DNA of 39,249 bases from an uncultured beta proteobacterium (GCA_903844215.1 CAIMSP010000155.1:1-39249), one strand, 5' to 3'. Shown: positions 1-8,003, counted from the first letter of the stretch. Numbers and translations are program-made. The notes: a model not told the origin generated them from the sequence alone.

Positions 1-447
1 CAGCGTGCCGTTGACTGTCAACCCCAGTTCCTTGAGTTGACTCTTGCCTTTTGCGTCCATGCGTGCCGCTGCAATGGTCATCACACCCTCCTTGTCCGTA
101 CCGACCTTGATCATGTCCATCATGTTCATCGCGGTTCCGGCTTTGTGAGGCTCGTCGATGGAAACTGTGAAGCGCCCGTTGCCAACGTAGGATGCATTCG
201 TGACCCCTGGGGCCCTAGACATTTTTTCAGCTTCAACCTTCAATCCAGCTTCGTCTTGTGCTCTGAGAGCCTTCTTCGACTGGACGATCTGCATGACCGC
301 CATGACGTTGGCGACAGTACCGTTGAACTTGACGTTGTAGCTGGCGTCGGATTTGACGACGATCTTGGCGTCGAATTTTTCCGGGAAAAGACAGCCTGAT
401 AGAAGTGCGGCGACAGCCAACAGTGGTATGGAAATAGTGCGATTCAC
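1..447 (-). CDS. Putative lipoprotein, partial (runs off left edge)
   Basis: Reading the minus strand from a GTG at 447 gives an open frame to base 1 with no stop, so the C-terminus lies outside the window (149 codons visible). The N-terminus is a clear lipoprotein signal: Arg3, a hydrophobic stretch, then lipobox LLSGC with the lipidated Cys at residue 19. An in-frame stop at 466-468 limits alternative starts to the few codons before this GTG. The mature part begins LFPEKFDAKIVVKSD and looks like a secreted beta-rich domain, with a Met-rich stretch (MNMMDMIK). I do not recognise the family. It probably sits in the periplasm, anchored to the inner or outer membrane. It diverges from the YqaE-like gene at 539. 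Confidence 0.75.
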   Translation of the reverse strand, partial: MNRTISIPLLAVAALLSGCLFPEKFDAKIVVKSDASYNVKFNGTVANVMAVMQIVQSKKALRAQDEAGLKVEAEKMSRAPGVTNASYVGNGRFTVSIDEPHKAGTAMNMMDMIKVGTDKEGVMTIAAARMDAKGKSQLKELGLTVNGTL

Positions 448-498
448 GGATTCGGGCTCTCGGCTTTACGAAGATGACATGGCAGCCCCGGTGCGTCG

Positions 499-526
499 AA
501 TATACTTCACTTTTAATCATTTAAAA
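499..526 (-). promoter_or_regulatory. Candidate promoter of the lipoprotein gene
   Basis: The 91-bp divergent gap 448-538 contains the only AT-rich stretch nearby. On the minus strand a TATATT (504-499) is preceded, 16 bp upstream, by TTTTAA (526-521), a weak sigma70-like pair pointing at the lipoprotein gene. The same AT-rich block probably also serves the + strand gene at 539, but no clear pair is visible in that direction. Confidence 0.3.
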
Positions 527-538
527 CACGGGGAAACC

Positions 539-736
539 ATGCGTCTGCTTCTTGCCATCTTCCTGCCTTTTTTTGTGTTCTTCACAATCGGGCGCCCTTT
601 CGCCGGCATCATTTGCCTGCTCCTTCAAATCACGCTCATTGGTTGGATACCAGCCGCAATTTGGGCGGTCTACGCGCTTGGTCAGTACAAGACTGACAAG
701 AAGATCGAAAAGGCGTTGGCGGGGGTGAAAAGCTAG
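539..736 (+). CDS. YqaE/Pmp3 family (UPF0057) small membrane protein
   Basis: This 65-residue protein has the typical size and layout of the YqaE/Pmp3 proteolipid family: a first hydrophobic helix (about residues 2-30), the glycine/proline turn IGWIPA, then a second helix ending in ALGQYKTDKK. Family members are small inner-membrane proteins linked to salt, cold or membrane stress; their molecular role is poorly defined. The ATG at 539 is preceded by GGGGAAACC, a usable ribosome site, and a longer frame upstream has no family similarity. A terminator-like hairpin starts directly after the stop. The gene appears to be a stand-alone transcription unit. Confidence 0.85.
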   Translation: MRLLLAIFLPFFVFFTIGRPFAGIICLLLQITLIGWIPAAIWAVYALGQYKTDKKIEKALAGVKS

Positions 737-770
737 CGCAGCAAACAATCCCAGGCTTGCGGCGTTTTGT
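737..770 (+). terminator. Rho-independent terminator after the YqaE-like gene
   Basis: CGCAGCAA (737-744) pairs with TTGCGGCG (757-764) with one A-G mismatch, around a 12-base loop, followed by TTTTGT. It starts at the base after the TAG stop. Confidence 0.6.
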
Positions 771-1076
771 ACACGTGTCTGCGGCCAAGGTGGCGGGGTT
801 CTTATTTAGCTTTCGATGAATGCACCACTCGCGTGCGTTCCGGAAATCGGTACGTCTGTTCCGCATCGAATATCGGCGGTACCCGCTTTGTCATTGCACA
901 CAACGCGGGCGACAGGCGCCACCCAACAACATCCGAAGGCGACGAGATGGCAGCCGATATGTTGGGCCAATTTTGATCGGGGGCTTATCGTCTTCCATGA
1001 TGACCGCGCCGGTGTCAGCCGCATTCGCAGTGTCCTGCCCACAAGCGGCGTCACGCCCTCAGCAGCATCACGTTGG
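771..1076. other. Non-coding stretch, no gene recognised
   Basis: No ORF here has recognisable protein similarity or a convincing start. Open frames exist on both strands, including a 93-codon minus-strand frame at 806-1087, but their compositions look like chance frames. CCCAACA (922-928) and TGTTGGG (959-965) form a short inverted repeat. The stretch may be decayed accessory DNA next to the toxin-antitoxin locus. Confidence 0.4.
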
Positions 1077-1098
1077 ACGTTAATCACGCCTAACGTTA
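1077..1098 (+). promoter_or_regulatory. Candidate HigA operator upstream of higB
   Basis: ACGTTA (1077-1082) and TAACGT (1091-1096) are perfect 6-bp arms around an 8-bp spacer, and the second arm is part of an 8-bp palindrome TAACGTTA (1091-1098). HigA antitoxins autorepress by binding palindromes in their own promoter; the Pseudomonas aeruginosa site is, from memory, close to TTAACGTTAA. The site ends 10 bp before the toxin start, which fits repression, but binding is inferred. Confidence 0.45.
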
Positions 1099-1108
1099 CG
1101 ATTCACGC

Positions 1109-1388
1109 ATGGCGCTCAAGAGCTTCAAGTGCAAGGAAACCGAGGCACTCTTCGCTGGCGACCGCGTACCGCGTTGGGGCAATGTCGAGCGCTCGGCGCT
1201 GCGCAAACTGGAGCAACTGGACTGGTCCTCCGTGTTGGAGGATCTTCGCGGTCCACCGGGCAATCAGCTTGAAGCATTGAAGGGCAATCGGAAGGGGCAG
1301 CACAGCATCCGCATCAACGATCAATGGCGTGTGCTTCGTGTGGACTTCCGAAGGCGCGAAAAACGTAGAGATCGTTGACTACCCTTGA
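1109..1388 (+). pseudogene. higB: HigB-type (RelE/ParE superfamily) toxin, frameshifted
   Basis: The frame opening at ATG 1109 matches HigB toxins: FKCKETEALFAGDRVPRW, PPGNQLEALKG and GQHSIRINDQWR are family hallmarks. HigB is a ribosome-dependent mRNA interferase. After INDQWRV the frame runs into an arginine-rich tail and stops at 1378. Shifting by one base at about 1332 restores the expected C-terminus (CFVWTSEGAKNVEIVDYP) and puts the stop TGA at 1386-1388, directly before the higA ATG at 1389. One base has therefore been lost near 1331-1333, either a real inactivating deletion or a sequencing error. The lost segment is the C-terminal strand that holds catalytic residues in this superfamily, so the encoded toxin is probably inactive as read. 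Confidence 0.8.
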
Positions 1389-1700
1389 ATGAGCTTGAAC
1401 ATGCGCACCATTCCCCCTGTTTCTCCCGGCGAAATGCTGGAGCAAGAGTTTCTCAAGCCGCTTGGCCTGACGAAATACCGTTTGGCCAAAGACATCGGCG
1501 TCCCCGCGCAGCGCATCGGCGACATCGTCGCTGGCAAACGCTCGATCACTGCCGATACGGACCTGCGGCTTTGTCGCTACTTCGGGCTCAGCGACGGTTG
1601 GTGGCTGCGTGGCCAAGCCAATTACGACACCGCTCTGGCGCGTGAGACCATGGGCGAGGCGCTGGCGCGAATCAGCCGGTGCGAGCTATTGGTTTCTTGA
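1389..1700 (+). CDS. higA: HigA-type antitoxin (XRE family transcriptional regulator)
   Basis: This 103-residue protein starts MSLNMRTIPPVSPGEMLEQE, the standard HigA opening, followed by a helix-turn-helix (LGLTKYRLAKDIGVPAQRIG, about residues 27-46). It ends with the usual RETMGEALARISRCELL tail. It should neutralise HigB and repress the operon. The ATG at 1389 touches the stop of the frame-restored toxin (TGA then ATG), so translation was probably coupled; an internal Met5 (1401) is an alternative start. The antitoxin is intact although the toxin frame is broken, which is what happens when the toxin decays first or the locus is kept as a repressor. No terminator is visible after it. Confidence 0.88.
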   Translation: MSLNMRTIPPVSPGEMLEQEFLKPLGLTKYRLAKDIGVPAQRIGDIVAGKRSITADTDLRLCRYFGLSDGWWLRGQANYDTALARETMGEALARISRCELLVS

Positions 1701-1737
1701 GCATAGGGACATGCAAAGTACAACACGTTGAAAACCC

Positions 1738-1875
1738 ATGCCGACCATCACTAAACCCAAACGCGTCGACGGCCAAGTCACAGGTCTTGCGGGAGAACTA
1801 TTCGTAGCTGCGGAGCTACTGAAGCTTGGATACGAAAATGCTTGGGGAATTTTCGATGAAAAAGTGCCCTATTGA
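1738..1875 (+). pseudogene. Truncated PD-(D/E)XK-like nuclease fragment
   Basis: A 45-codon frame starts at ATG 1738. Its segment GLAGELFVAAELLKLGYENA looks like the first helix and turn of small PD-(D/E)XK or Holliday-resolvase-like domains (pattern G..GE..VAAEL...GY), which normally go on to a catalytic D and E/K. Here the frame diverges after GYENAWGIF and stops at 1875 with no catalytic residues. It is best read as a 5-prime remnant or a chance similarity. A second frame beginning at 1826 continues across this point but shows nothing recognisable. Confidence 0.3.
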
Positions 1876-1970
1876 GAGTTTCCTAATTGGCGACAGCGAT
1901 GTGGATAAATTTGCCCGTTCCCTCCATGATGGGCGTGGTGATGCGATTCGCAGTTTGGAAGCAGGTGCTA

Positions 1971-2075
1971 GACGACGGCACTGGGGCAGGCGGCTACGCG
2001 AATGTCCCCCGCCTGCGGCCTTCGGCCTTGGCTCCGCCTTTATTTCGCTACGCCGCCCGCCCCAGCGTCGTCGTC
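1971..2075. repeat. Long imperfect inverted repeat (hairpin-forming)
   Basis: The 24-base arms 1971-1994 (starting GACGACGGCACTGGGGC) and 2052-2075 (ending CCCCAGCGTCGTCGTC) are complementary with a few mismatches. Inside, GCGAA (1998-2002) pairs with TTCGC (2044-2048), and the loop carries GGCCTTCGGCC. The element lies in a gene-free stretch (1876-2324). It could be a mobile or cassette-type repeat or a REP-like element; its class is not established. Confidence 0.6.
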
Positions 2076-2105
2076 CACAAACCTTACCGGTATGCGCGCT
2101 TCGAT

Positions 2106-2185
2106 CACCACGTCAGTCTGTTGGCTCAGGTCGTCGTGGTGCCTGGCGCAGCGGCATAAAGGAGGAGGCCGTAGGCCGGGGGGCA
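2106..2185. repeat. Second hairpin and an inverted copy of the 2003-2042 loop
   Basis: CACCACG (2106-2112) and CGTGGTG (2135-2141) form a perfect 7-bp stem. Bases 2156-2185, read on the minus strand, begin TGCCCCCCGGCCTACGGCC and end CCTCCTTTAT. This closely matches the loop of the preceding element (TGTCCCCCGCCTGCGGCC ... CCGCCTTTAT). The two copies are in opposite orientation, so the region can fold on itself at a larger scale. Bases 2186-2324 hold nothing I can identify. Confidence 0.45.
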
Positions 2186-2324
2186 GCCGCGGAGCCGGGC
2201 GCCGCGGCGACCTGAGCTAGCGCCAACGTCCCTCTATCAATCTTGTCATCACTTAGGAAAACATCAATAGATCAAAGGTCAAACGGGCCTGTGCGCGATA
2301 CCACGCTGGCTGCTTATTGCAACC

Positions 2325-5300
2325 TCACACCATCGCCCGCTCCACCCGCAACTGCTCCACGCAGGACGCGATCCACTGCACGGTCAGCTTCTCCTGCAAG
2401 CTGTTCTGCGTCAGGCGTGCGTTCAGGCCGGCGAAATCGACGCTGTCCAGCGGCTGGTCCTGGTTGAAGCAGGAGAACACGTAGCTGATCTTGCCCGTGA
2501 CCGGATCGCGCTGCGGCTGCAGGCACTGGGCGCAGATTTCCTTCATCATGCACTGCATGGGCGAGTTGATGGAGGCGATGGCGAAGTGGTCGGCCTTCAG
2601 ATAGGTCTTCAACTGCGCATGGCGTGCCAGACCGACGGCGGCCATCATGCGGTCGGAACCGATGGCGATGATGCGGTCCACTTCCAGCGTGGCAATCGCG
2701 GGCTGACCCAGCTCGCCGCAGGCATAGGCCGCGATCGCCTGCACGATGTTGCCGACAAAGGTGCGGTCCTGCGGGCGGCTCGGCGCAAAGCCCGGTGCCT
2801 CGTCGCTGCACCAGACGATGACGTCCGCTGCGGCTTCGATCTCTGCCACCTTGTAGCGGTCGATGAGCTTCTTGTAGCCGGCGAAATACAGCACCTTGGA
2901 GCCGGCCGCACGCGAGGCCGCGCCGATAGAGAACAGCACGGCATTGCCCAGGCCGCCGCCGACCAGCATCACGGTCTCGTTGGGCTCGATGTGCGTGGCG
3001 GTGCCGGTCGGGCCCATCAGCACCACCGGCTCGCCGGGCTGCAGGGCGGCCACCAGATTGGCGGAGCCGCCCATTTCCAGCACGATGCAGGCCACCAGGC
3101 CGCGCTCCACATCGACCCAGGCGCCGGTCAGCGCCAGGCCTTCCATGGCCATGGTCGTGCTGCGAATTTGCGGCGCCAGCGCCTCGAAGTTTTGCAGCCG
3201 GAAGAACTGTCCCGGTTGAAAATGCGCTGCGGCAAAGGGCGCGTGCAGCACGACTTCGACGATGGTCGGCGTCAGGCGGTTCACGGCGTGCACGCTGGCG
3301 CGCATGCCGGCGTTCAAGCGCGCCAGAAACGCCTCGTCGCTTTGCGCATTTGCAGGCGGTGCCTGGGCCAACACGCGCGACACCATGGGATAGCCCTGCT
3401 TGGCCGAGCCCATGGCCTTGACGACGTTGCCGAAGAACGAAGGATGCAGGTCGCCGAAGAAGGAAATGAACTTGTTCGCATCGAGCTTGCTCAGCAGCAC
3501 CTCGGCCTTTTCCGGCTTGGAGAATTCCTTTTGCGGCGTGATCTTTTCACCCTGCTCGTCGCAGGCCGCGAAGTAGCGACCGTCCAGGCGGAAGTGCGCG
3601 GCATCTTCGCGCGCCAGCACGGTGTTGGGCTGGGTGCCGGCCGCAATGAAGATGGAGCGCGCGGCAAGACTCAGCGCCTGCCCATCCGACCACTTGCCGT
3701 CTTCGCCGCGCACCTGTGTCATCAAGCGCATGGCCTGGGCCGCGCCGCCGGCGTCCACATCGATCGCCACCGGGCTCAGACACTCGGCATAAACGATGCC
3801 TTCTTCCAGCGCCTTCTCCACTTCCTCGTGGTTCAGCGTGTAGGCCGGGCTGTCGATCATGCGTTTGCGATACGCCAGCGTCACGCCGCCCCAGGACTGC
3901 AGCAGCTCCAGCACCTTGGCCGGTTCATCCGCCGCCAGGGCGCGCACCCGCTCGGCGCGGATCGCCTGTGCGTGTTGCAAAAACTCCGCCGCGAGCAGCG
4001 CTTCGTCCGCATTCCAACTGGCGCGCACCTGTGTCTCGCCGCGCTCGGCGCACAGCAACTCGTAGCGGTGCAGAAATTTCTCTACCTGGATCGGGTAATA
4101 CGCCAGCGACTCGGTCGCGGTATCGATGCCGGTCAAGCCGCCGCCGATCACCACGACAGGCAGGCGCAGCTGCATGTTGGCCAGCGAATTTTCCTTGGCC
4201 GCGCCGGTGAGCTGCAGCGCCATCAAAAAGTCGGAGGCGGTGCGCACGCCGCGCGCCAGACCGTTGGGGATGTCGAGCACCGTGGGGCGACCGGCGCCGC
4301 AGGCCAGGGCGATGTGGTCAAAGCCCAGAGCCAGCGCGTCGTCCACGCCCAGGGTGGAGCCAAAACGCACGCCGCCGAACATGGAGAACTCGGCTCGGCG
4401 CTCCAGCAGCAGGCGAATCACCTTGAGAAAATTCTTGTCCCAGCGCACCGTGATGCCGTATTCGGCCACGCCGCCAAAGCCGGCCAGCACGCGGTCGTCC
4501 AGCGGCTCGGTGATGGTGGCGATGTCCTGCACCGGAGCAAACGCGGTGCGGCTGCCGTCGCTGCGCACGCCGCAGGTGGACTCGGACAGGGGCTCGATCT
4601 TCAGGCCGTCGATGCCGACCACCAGGTGCCCTTCGTTCATCAGGTAATGCGCCAGCGTGTAGCCGGCCGGGCCCAGGCCGGTGATCAGCACGCGGTAGCC
4701 GCTGCGCGCCCGCGGAGTGGGCCGGCGCAGATTGAGCGGGTTCCAGCGCGTGAGCAGCGAGTAGATCTCAAAGCCGTAGGGCAGCGCCAGCACGTCTTTC
4801 ACCGTGCGCGTCTCGACCTGCGGAATGTTCACCGGCTCCTGCTTTTGGTAGATGCAGGACTTCATGCAATCGTTGCAAATGCGGTGTCCGGTGGCCGCCA
4901 CCATGGGGTTGTCCACGGTGATCATGGCCAGCGCCGCGACCGCGTGTCCCGTGCCTTTGAGGCTGTGGAACTCGGAGATCTTTTCGCTCAAGGGGCAGCC
5001 GGCCTGCAGCACGCCGAACGGCGACTTCTTGAACACCGCCTTGCCGGTGAGTGGTGCGCCCTCCTTGGGCTGCTTTTCTTTCAATCCGGTGGAGCAGGAA
5101 TCCTTGCCCTGCTTGTGGCACAGGATGCAGTAGTTGGCCTGATCGAGCGCGCCGCGCAAGTCGGCACCGCTGTCGGTCAGGGCAAAGCCGCGACGCCGAC
5201 GGATGTGCTCGGGCTGGATGGTGAACGTGCTGTAGCCGTCCTGCTGGTGCTGCTGCGCCGTGGGCACCAGGTTCTCTGGATGGACGTCGTGCGCCTCGCG

Positions 5301-5849
5301 AAACAGGATGTCGCCGCGGTGCGTGGCCTGCCCCGCTTCGGTGTGGAAAGCCCAGGCGCAATAGCGTTTCGCCAGTTCCAGTGCGCCAGCATGGGTCGCA
5401 TCGTCTTCCAGCCAGGCCTGGACCTGCACGGCAAAGCGCAGCTCGTCAAAAGGCGCGCCCAACAAGACCTCGATCTGGGCGCGCAGCGCCGGGCCGTCGA
5501 ACTCGGCCGCTTCCTCGGGACTGATCTTCTTGGCCGCGTTGCGCTGCACGAACTGGCGTTTGATGACGTACAGCGGCGCCAGCTCGTGGTGGCTTTGCGC
5601 GAGTTGGCCCACGGCGGCCTCGATCCTGAACAGCTTGGCGATGAAGTCTTCGACGTAGGGTCCGACCTCGATCAACAGTGCGGATTCGGCCTTGGGCGCG
5701 AGCGCGTCCGGGTCCAGCCTGGCCGCCGCCAGCTGCGTGGCAAGCTCGGGCGCTGCGGCTTGCAGCTCTTCCAGAAAACGAGCATCCAGCGCCAGCAGTC
5801 CGTCACGTTGATACAGGTTCGCAAATTGCAGGCCAAAATTCAAATTCAA
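2325..5849 (-). CDS. Single-chain NfnAB/GltD-PyrK-like flavin and Fe-S oxidoreductase
   Basis: This 1174-residue cytoplasmic protein has three parts. Residues 1-230 are an N-terminal domain I do not recognise. Residues about 235-840 are GltD/NfnB-like: Fe-S cysteines C241, C244, C252, C285 and C325, C328, C332, then two dinucleotide folds, GLGPAG (391-396, FAD) and GGGLTG (569-574, pyridine nucleotide). Residues about 845-1174 are a ferredoxin-NADP-reductase/PyrK/NfnA-like module with QPGQFFRLQ, GGGLGNA and a [2Fe-2S] set C1100-x5-C1106-x2-C1109-x17-C1127. NfnA and NfnB together form an electron-bifurcating NADH/ferredoxin:NADP+ oxidoreductase; here both types of module are in one chain. The substrate is unknown, and a glutamate-synthase beta-like donor role is possible. 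No partner gene is adjacent. The start is ATG 5849. Confidence 0.8.
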   Translation of the reverse strand: MNLNFGLQFANLYQRDGLLALDARFLEELQAAAPELATQLAAARLDPDALAPKAESALLIEVGPYVEDFIAKLFRIEAAVGQLAQSHHELAPLYVIKRQFVQRNAAKKISPEEAAEFDGPALRAQIEVLLGAPFDELRFAVQVQAWLEDDATHAGALELAKRYCAWAFHTEAGQATHRGDILFREAHDVHPENLVPTAQQHQQDGYSTFTIQPEHIRRRRGFALTDSGADLRGALDQANYCILCHKQGKDSCSTGLKEKQPKEGAPLTGKAVFKKSPFGVLQAGCPLSEKISEFHSLKGTGHAVAALAMITVDNPMVAATGHRICNDCMKSCIYQKQEPVNIPQVETRTVKDVLALPYGFEIYSLLTRWNPLNLRRPTPRARSGYRVLITGLGPAGYTLAHYLMNEGHLVVGIDGLKIEPLSESTCGVRSDGSRTAFAPVQDIATITEPLDDRVLAGFGGVAEYGITVRWDKNFLKVIRLLLERRAEFSMFGGVRFGSTLGVDDALALGFDHIALACGAGRPTVLDIPNGLARGVRTASDFLMALQLTGAAKENSLANMQLRLPVVVIGGGLTGIDTATESLAYYPIQVEKFLHRYELLCAERGETQVRASWNADEALLAAEFLQHAQAIRAERVRALAADEPAKVLELLQSWGGVTLAYRKRMIDSPAYTLNHEEVEKALEEGIVYAECLSPVAIDVDAGGAAQAMRLMTQVRGEDGKWSDGQALSLAARSIFIAAGTQPNTVLAREDAAHFRLDGRYFAACDEQGEKITPQKEFSKPEKAEVLLSKLDANKFISFFGDLHPSFFGNVVKAMGSAKQGYPMVSRVLAQAPPANAQSDEAFLARLNAGMRASVHAVNRLTPTIVEVVLHAPFAAAHFQPGQFFRLQNFEALAPQIRSTTMAMEGLALTGAWVDVERGLVACIVLEMGGSANLVAALQPGEPVVLMGPTGTATHIEPNETVMLVGGGLGNAVLFSIGAASRAAGSKVLYFAGYKKLIDRYKVAEIEAAADVIVWCSDEAPGFAPSRPQDRTFVGNIVQAIAAYACGELGQPAIATLEVDRIIAIGSDRMMAAVGLARHAQLKTYLKADHFAIASINSPMQCMMKEICAQCLQPQRDPVTGKISYVFSCFNQDQPLDSVDFAGLNARLTQNSLQEKLTVQWIASCVEQLRVERAMV

Positions 5850-6200
5850 AGCGGATTCTCCAGGGGGTCAACGAGGGACAGGGGTGACGCGATTGGCCAG
5901 CGGCCAAGGGCCCGCTCCAGAACAGAGCACCGAGGCGCCAATTTTCCCAGCAAAAAGCGCGAATTCCCGGCCGTGGGGTCATATCCGGCCAAGAAACTGC
6001 GTTTGCGGGAACTTCTGTTCCCATTGCGCCACGACTGCGCGCCGTCCCGCCTCAAGTGGCGACGGTGTTCGCCCCAGCCAAGCGCTTCACCGTCAGGTGT
6101 GCAAGCTTATCTGACCGCACCTCAAGGCTTACACTGCAGCGACCACGCCGCACTCCCGCACGGCCGGTCGCACCAGCGCTCGCCCACCAAGGCTCACCCC
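5850..6200. other. Divergent intergenic region with a perfect palindrome
   Basis: This 351-bp gap separates the oxidoreductase gene from the divergent ABC permease gene. GGGAAC-TTCT-GTTCCC (6007-6022) is a perfect 6-bp inverted repeat and a plausible regulator site. TTACACT near 6128 could be a -10 element for the + strand, but no matching -35 is clear. No small ORF is convincing. Confidence 0.4.
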
Positions 6201-7334
6201 ATGTCCACAATTCAGCTCCTCAGCTACGGTCAGATCCGCCTTGCCTGGTGCCAGGCCGCGCTGCTTGGCCTGTTGCGACGCTGGGGCATTTATCTGACCG
6301 TGGGCGTGCTGGTGCTGGGCGGTGCGGGTTCCAGCGCGCTCGCGCTGGCGGCAGCGTCGGTGCTGCCACTGCTGCACGCGGCCCAACAGGACCCGTTGAC
6401 TGCGCTGTTCATCACCTTGGCCTACACGCTGGCGGGCGGTGGGCTGGTGTGGGGCTTGGCGCCCCTGCTGTGGCCGCGCGCCTGGGCCGAGGTTGAACGC
6501 GCGCTGCCGCTTGCACCCGGCGACCAGCGCCTGAGCGACCTGGCGACCGTGCTGCTGGGACTGACCCCGCTGTTTGCCGTCTACCTTGCGGGCGCGGCCA
6601 TCTGGTGGGCCAAGTCGCCGCCCTGGCTGCTGGCCGTATGGGCGCGCGCACTGGGCCTGTTGATCACCGCCATGGCGCTGTCCGTGGCCTTGGGCGTGGC
6701 CATCCTTTGGCGGCGCCGATCGCTGCCGGTGAGCGCAACGTCGCAGCGCCGCGCCAGCGATGGCGCCCACGGCCGCAGCCCCACCCCTGGCCCCAGGCTC
6801 TGGGTCGTGGCCCGGGCGCTGCTGTGGCTGCCGCTGTGGCGCGGACGCGCACATCGCAGTGCGCATTTCCTTGGCTTGAATCTTTTGACACTTTGGGCCT
6901 GCGCGAGCGGCCTGACGCTGTGGCCACAGCACGCGGCCTGGTGGCTGGCGGCGTTTGCCCTGCTCGCGCAGGCCTTCAGCACACGCTCTAGCTCGCTGCT
7001 GCACAGCGAACTAGAGCCCTTGCACGCCGCCTGCGCCGCCCTGCCGCTGAGCGCCCTGTGGCTGAGCCGCTCGCGCCAGATCGTCGCCCTGGCGCCGTTG
7101 CTGAGCGGACTTCTCGCCCTGTGCCTGGCACTGGCCTGGGCCTGCCCTGTCGTACAACCCGAGGTGCTCTGCGCATACGCTGCGGTCATGCTGGGAGGCA
7201 ACGTGGCGCTGAACGCGACCGCGGCCCGCAACTCGGCCTCGCCGCGCAAGGAAGACGCCGCCGCGCGCGTGACTTGGTGGTTGGTGATCGCGGTGCTGCA
7301 GATCGCCTTGGCCTCGGAGGTGGTCGCACGATGA
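6201..7334 (+). CDS. ABC transporter membrane subunit, substrate unknown
   Basis: This 377-residue, very hydrophobic protein has about ten predicted membrane segments. Examples are YLTVGVLVLGGAGSSALAL near the start, LGLLITAMALSVALGVAIL in the middle and LAPLLSGLLALCLALAWAC near the end. An Arg/Ser-rich cytoplasmic loop (RRRSLPVSATSQRRASDG) lies about halfway along. It has no family motif I can name. Its job is inferred from the next gene, an ABC ATPase whose ATG overlaps this stop (ATGA at 7331-7334), so the two are translationally coupled. The frame stays open far upstream through the antisense of the oxidoreductase gene, but that part is not protein-like. The ATG at 6201 is the first start after the intergenic region. 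No binding protein is present, which favours an exporter. Confidence 0.72.
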   Translation: MSTIQLLSYGQIRLAWCQAALLGLLRRWGIYLTVGVLVLGGAGSSALALAAASVLPLLHAAQQDPLTALFITLAYTLAGGGLVWGLAPLLWPRAWAEVERALPLAPGDQRLSDLATVLLGLTPLFAVYLAGAAIWWAKSPPWLLAVWARALGLLITAMALSVALGVAILWRRRSLPVSATSQRRASDGAHGRSPTPGPRLWVVARALLWLPLWRGRAHRSAHFLGLNLLTLWACASGLTLWPQHAAWWLAAFALLAQAFSTRSSSLLHSELEPLHAACAALPLSALWLSRSRQIVALAPLLSGLLALCLALAWACPVVQPEVLCAYAAVMLGGNVALNATAARNSASPRKEDAAARVTWWLVIAVLQIALASEVVAR

Positions 7335-7987
7335 AGGATGACGCACAACACAGGCCAGCGCCGCCGCTGCGGGTACAGGGTTTGAGCTTCAGATACGCGC
7401 AGCGCCACGTGTTCGCCGACTGGTCACACGATTTTTCCGGCGGGCTGACCTGGATCAGAGGAAGCAACGGCAGCGGAAAGTCCACGCTGCTCAAGCTGCT
7501 GGCCGGAGCCCTGGCGCCGTTGACGGGGAGCATCGCCGCGCTGGGCATTGACATCCAGTCACAGCCCTTGGCCTACCGTCGGCAGGTGTTTTGGTGCGGT
7601 CCGGGTCCCGTGGTGTTTGACCATCTGACACCCACGGAATACTTCGGCTTCATGGCGTCGCTCTATCCGCAACACGATGCGCAGGCCTTGGCACAGCATG
7701 TGGAAGGTTTTGCGCTGGCGCCCTTTGTGCACTCGCCTCTGGCCACACTGTCCACGGGAACGCAGCGCAAGGTCTGGATCGCCATGGCGCTGTCGGCGGG
7801 CACCTCTGTCACGCTGTTGGATGAGCCGCTGAACGCGCTGGATGCAGCGTCCGCAGCGCACCTGCGCAGCTGCCTGGCGCAAGCCGCGCAAAACCCAGAT
7901 CGCGCCTGCCTTGTCGCCAGCCACGAAGACCTGGGCGCCGCGACCGCGCAGGCCCATCTGCTGGATCTGGAACTGCTTCGAAAATAG
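7331..7987 (+). CDS. ABC transporter ATP-binding subunit
   Basis: This 218-residue protein is a single nucleotide-binding domain. Walker A is GSNGSGKST (about residues 46-54), the signature loop is the variant LSTGTQRK (canonical LSGGQ), Walker B is VTLLDEP, and the H-loop is ASHED. The short length and compact form resemble CcmA-like and other exporter ATPases. It powers the membrane protein encoded just upstream, whose stop overlaps this start by four bases. The stop at 7987 is 16 bp from the end of the convergent RidA gene, and no terminator hairpin fits between them. The substrate cannot be deduced. Confidence 0.88.
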   Translation: MKDDAQHRPAPPLRVQGLSFRYAQRHVFADWSHDFSGGLTWIRGSNGSGKSTLLKLLAGALAPLTGSIAALGIDIQSQPLAYRRQVFWCGPGPVVFDHLTPTEYFGFMASLYPQHDAQALAQHVEGFALAPFVHSPLATLSTGTQRKVWIAMALSAGTSVTLLDEPLNALDAASAAHLRSCLAQAAQNPDRACLVASHEDLGAATAQAHLLDLELLRK

Positions 7988-8003
7988 CGCAGCGCGCGCG
8001 GGA

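Noticed and set aside
806..1087. 93-codon minus-strand ORF upstream of higB
   Set aside because: There is no clear ribosome site and no recognisable domain, it overlaps the toxin-antitoxin operator, and other frames in the same stretch are equally open.
920..1096. Integron attC site next to the HigBA locus
   Set aside because: Core-like heptamers occur (ACCCAAC at about 921, GTTGGGC at 960, GTTGGAC at 1072, GCCTAAC at 1088), but no pair has complementary R and L boxes with proper spacing, and no matching site follows higA.
2586..6200. Open + strand frame of more than 3.6 kb continuous with the ABC permease gene
   Set aside because: It lies antisense to the oxidoreductase gene, its translation is rich in His, Arg, Gly and Gln without any domain, and the protein-like part starts only at 6201.
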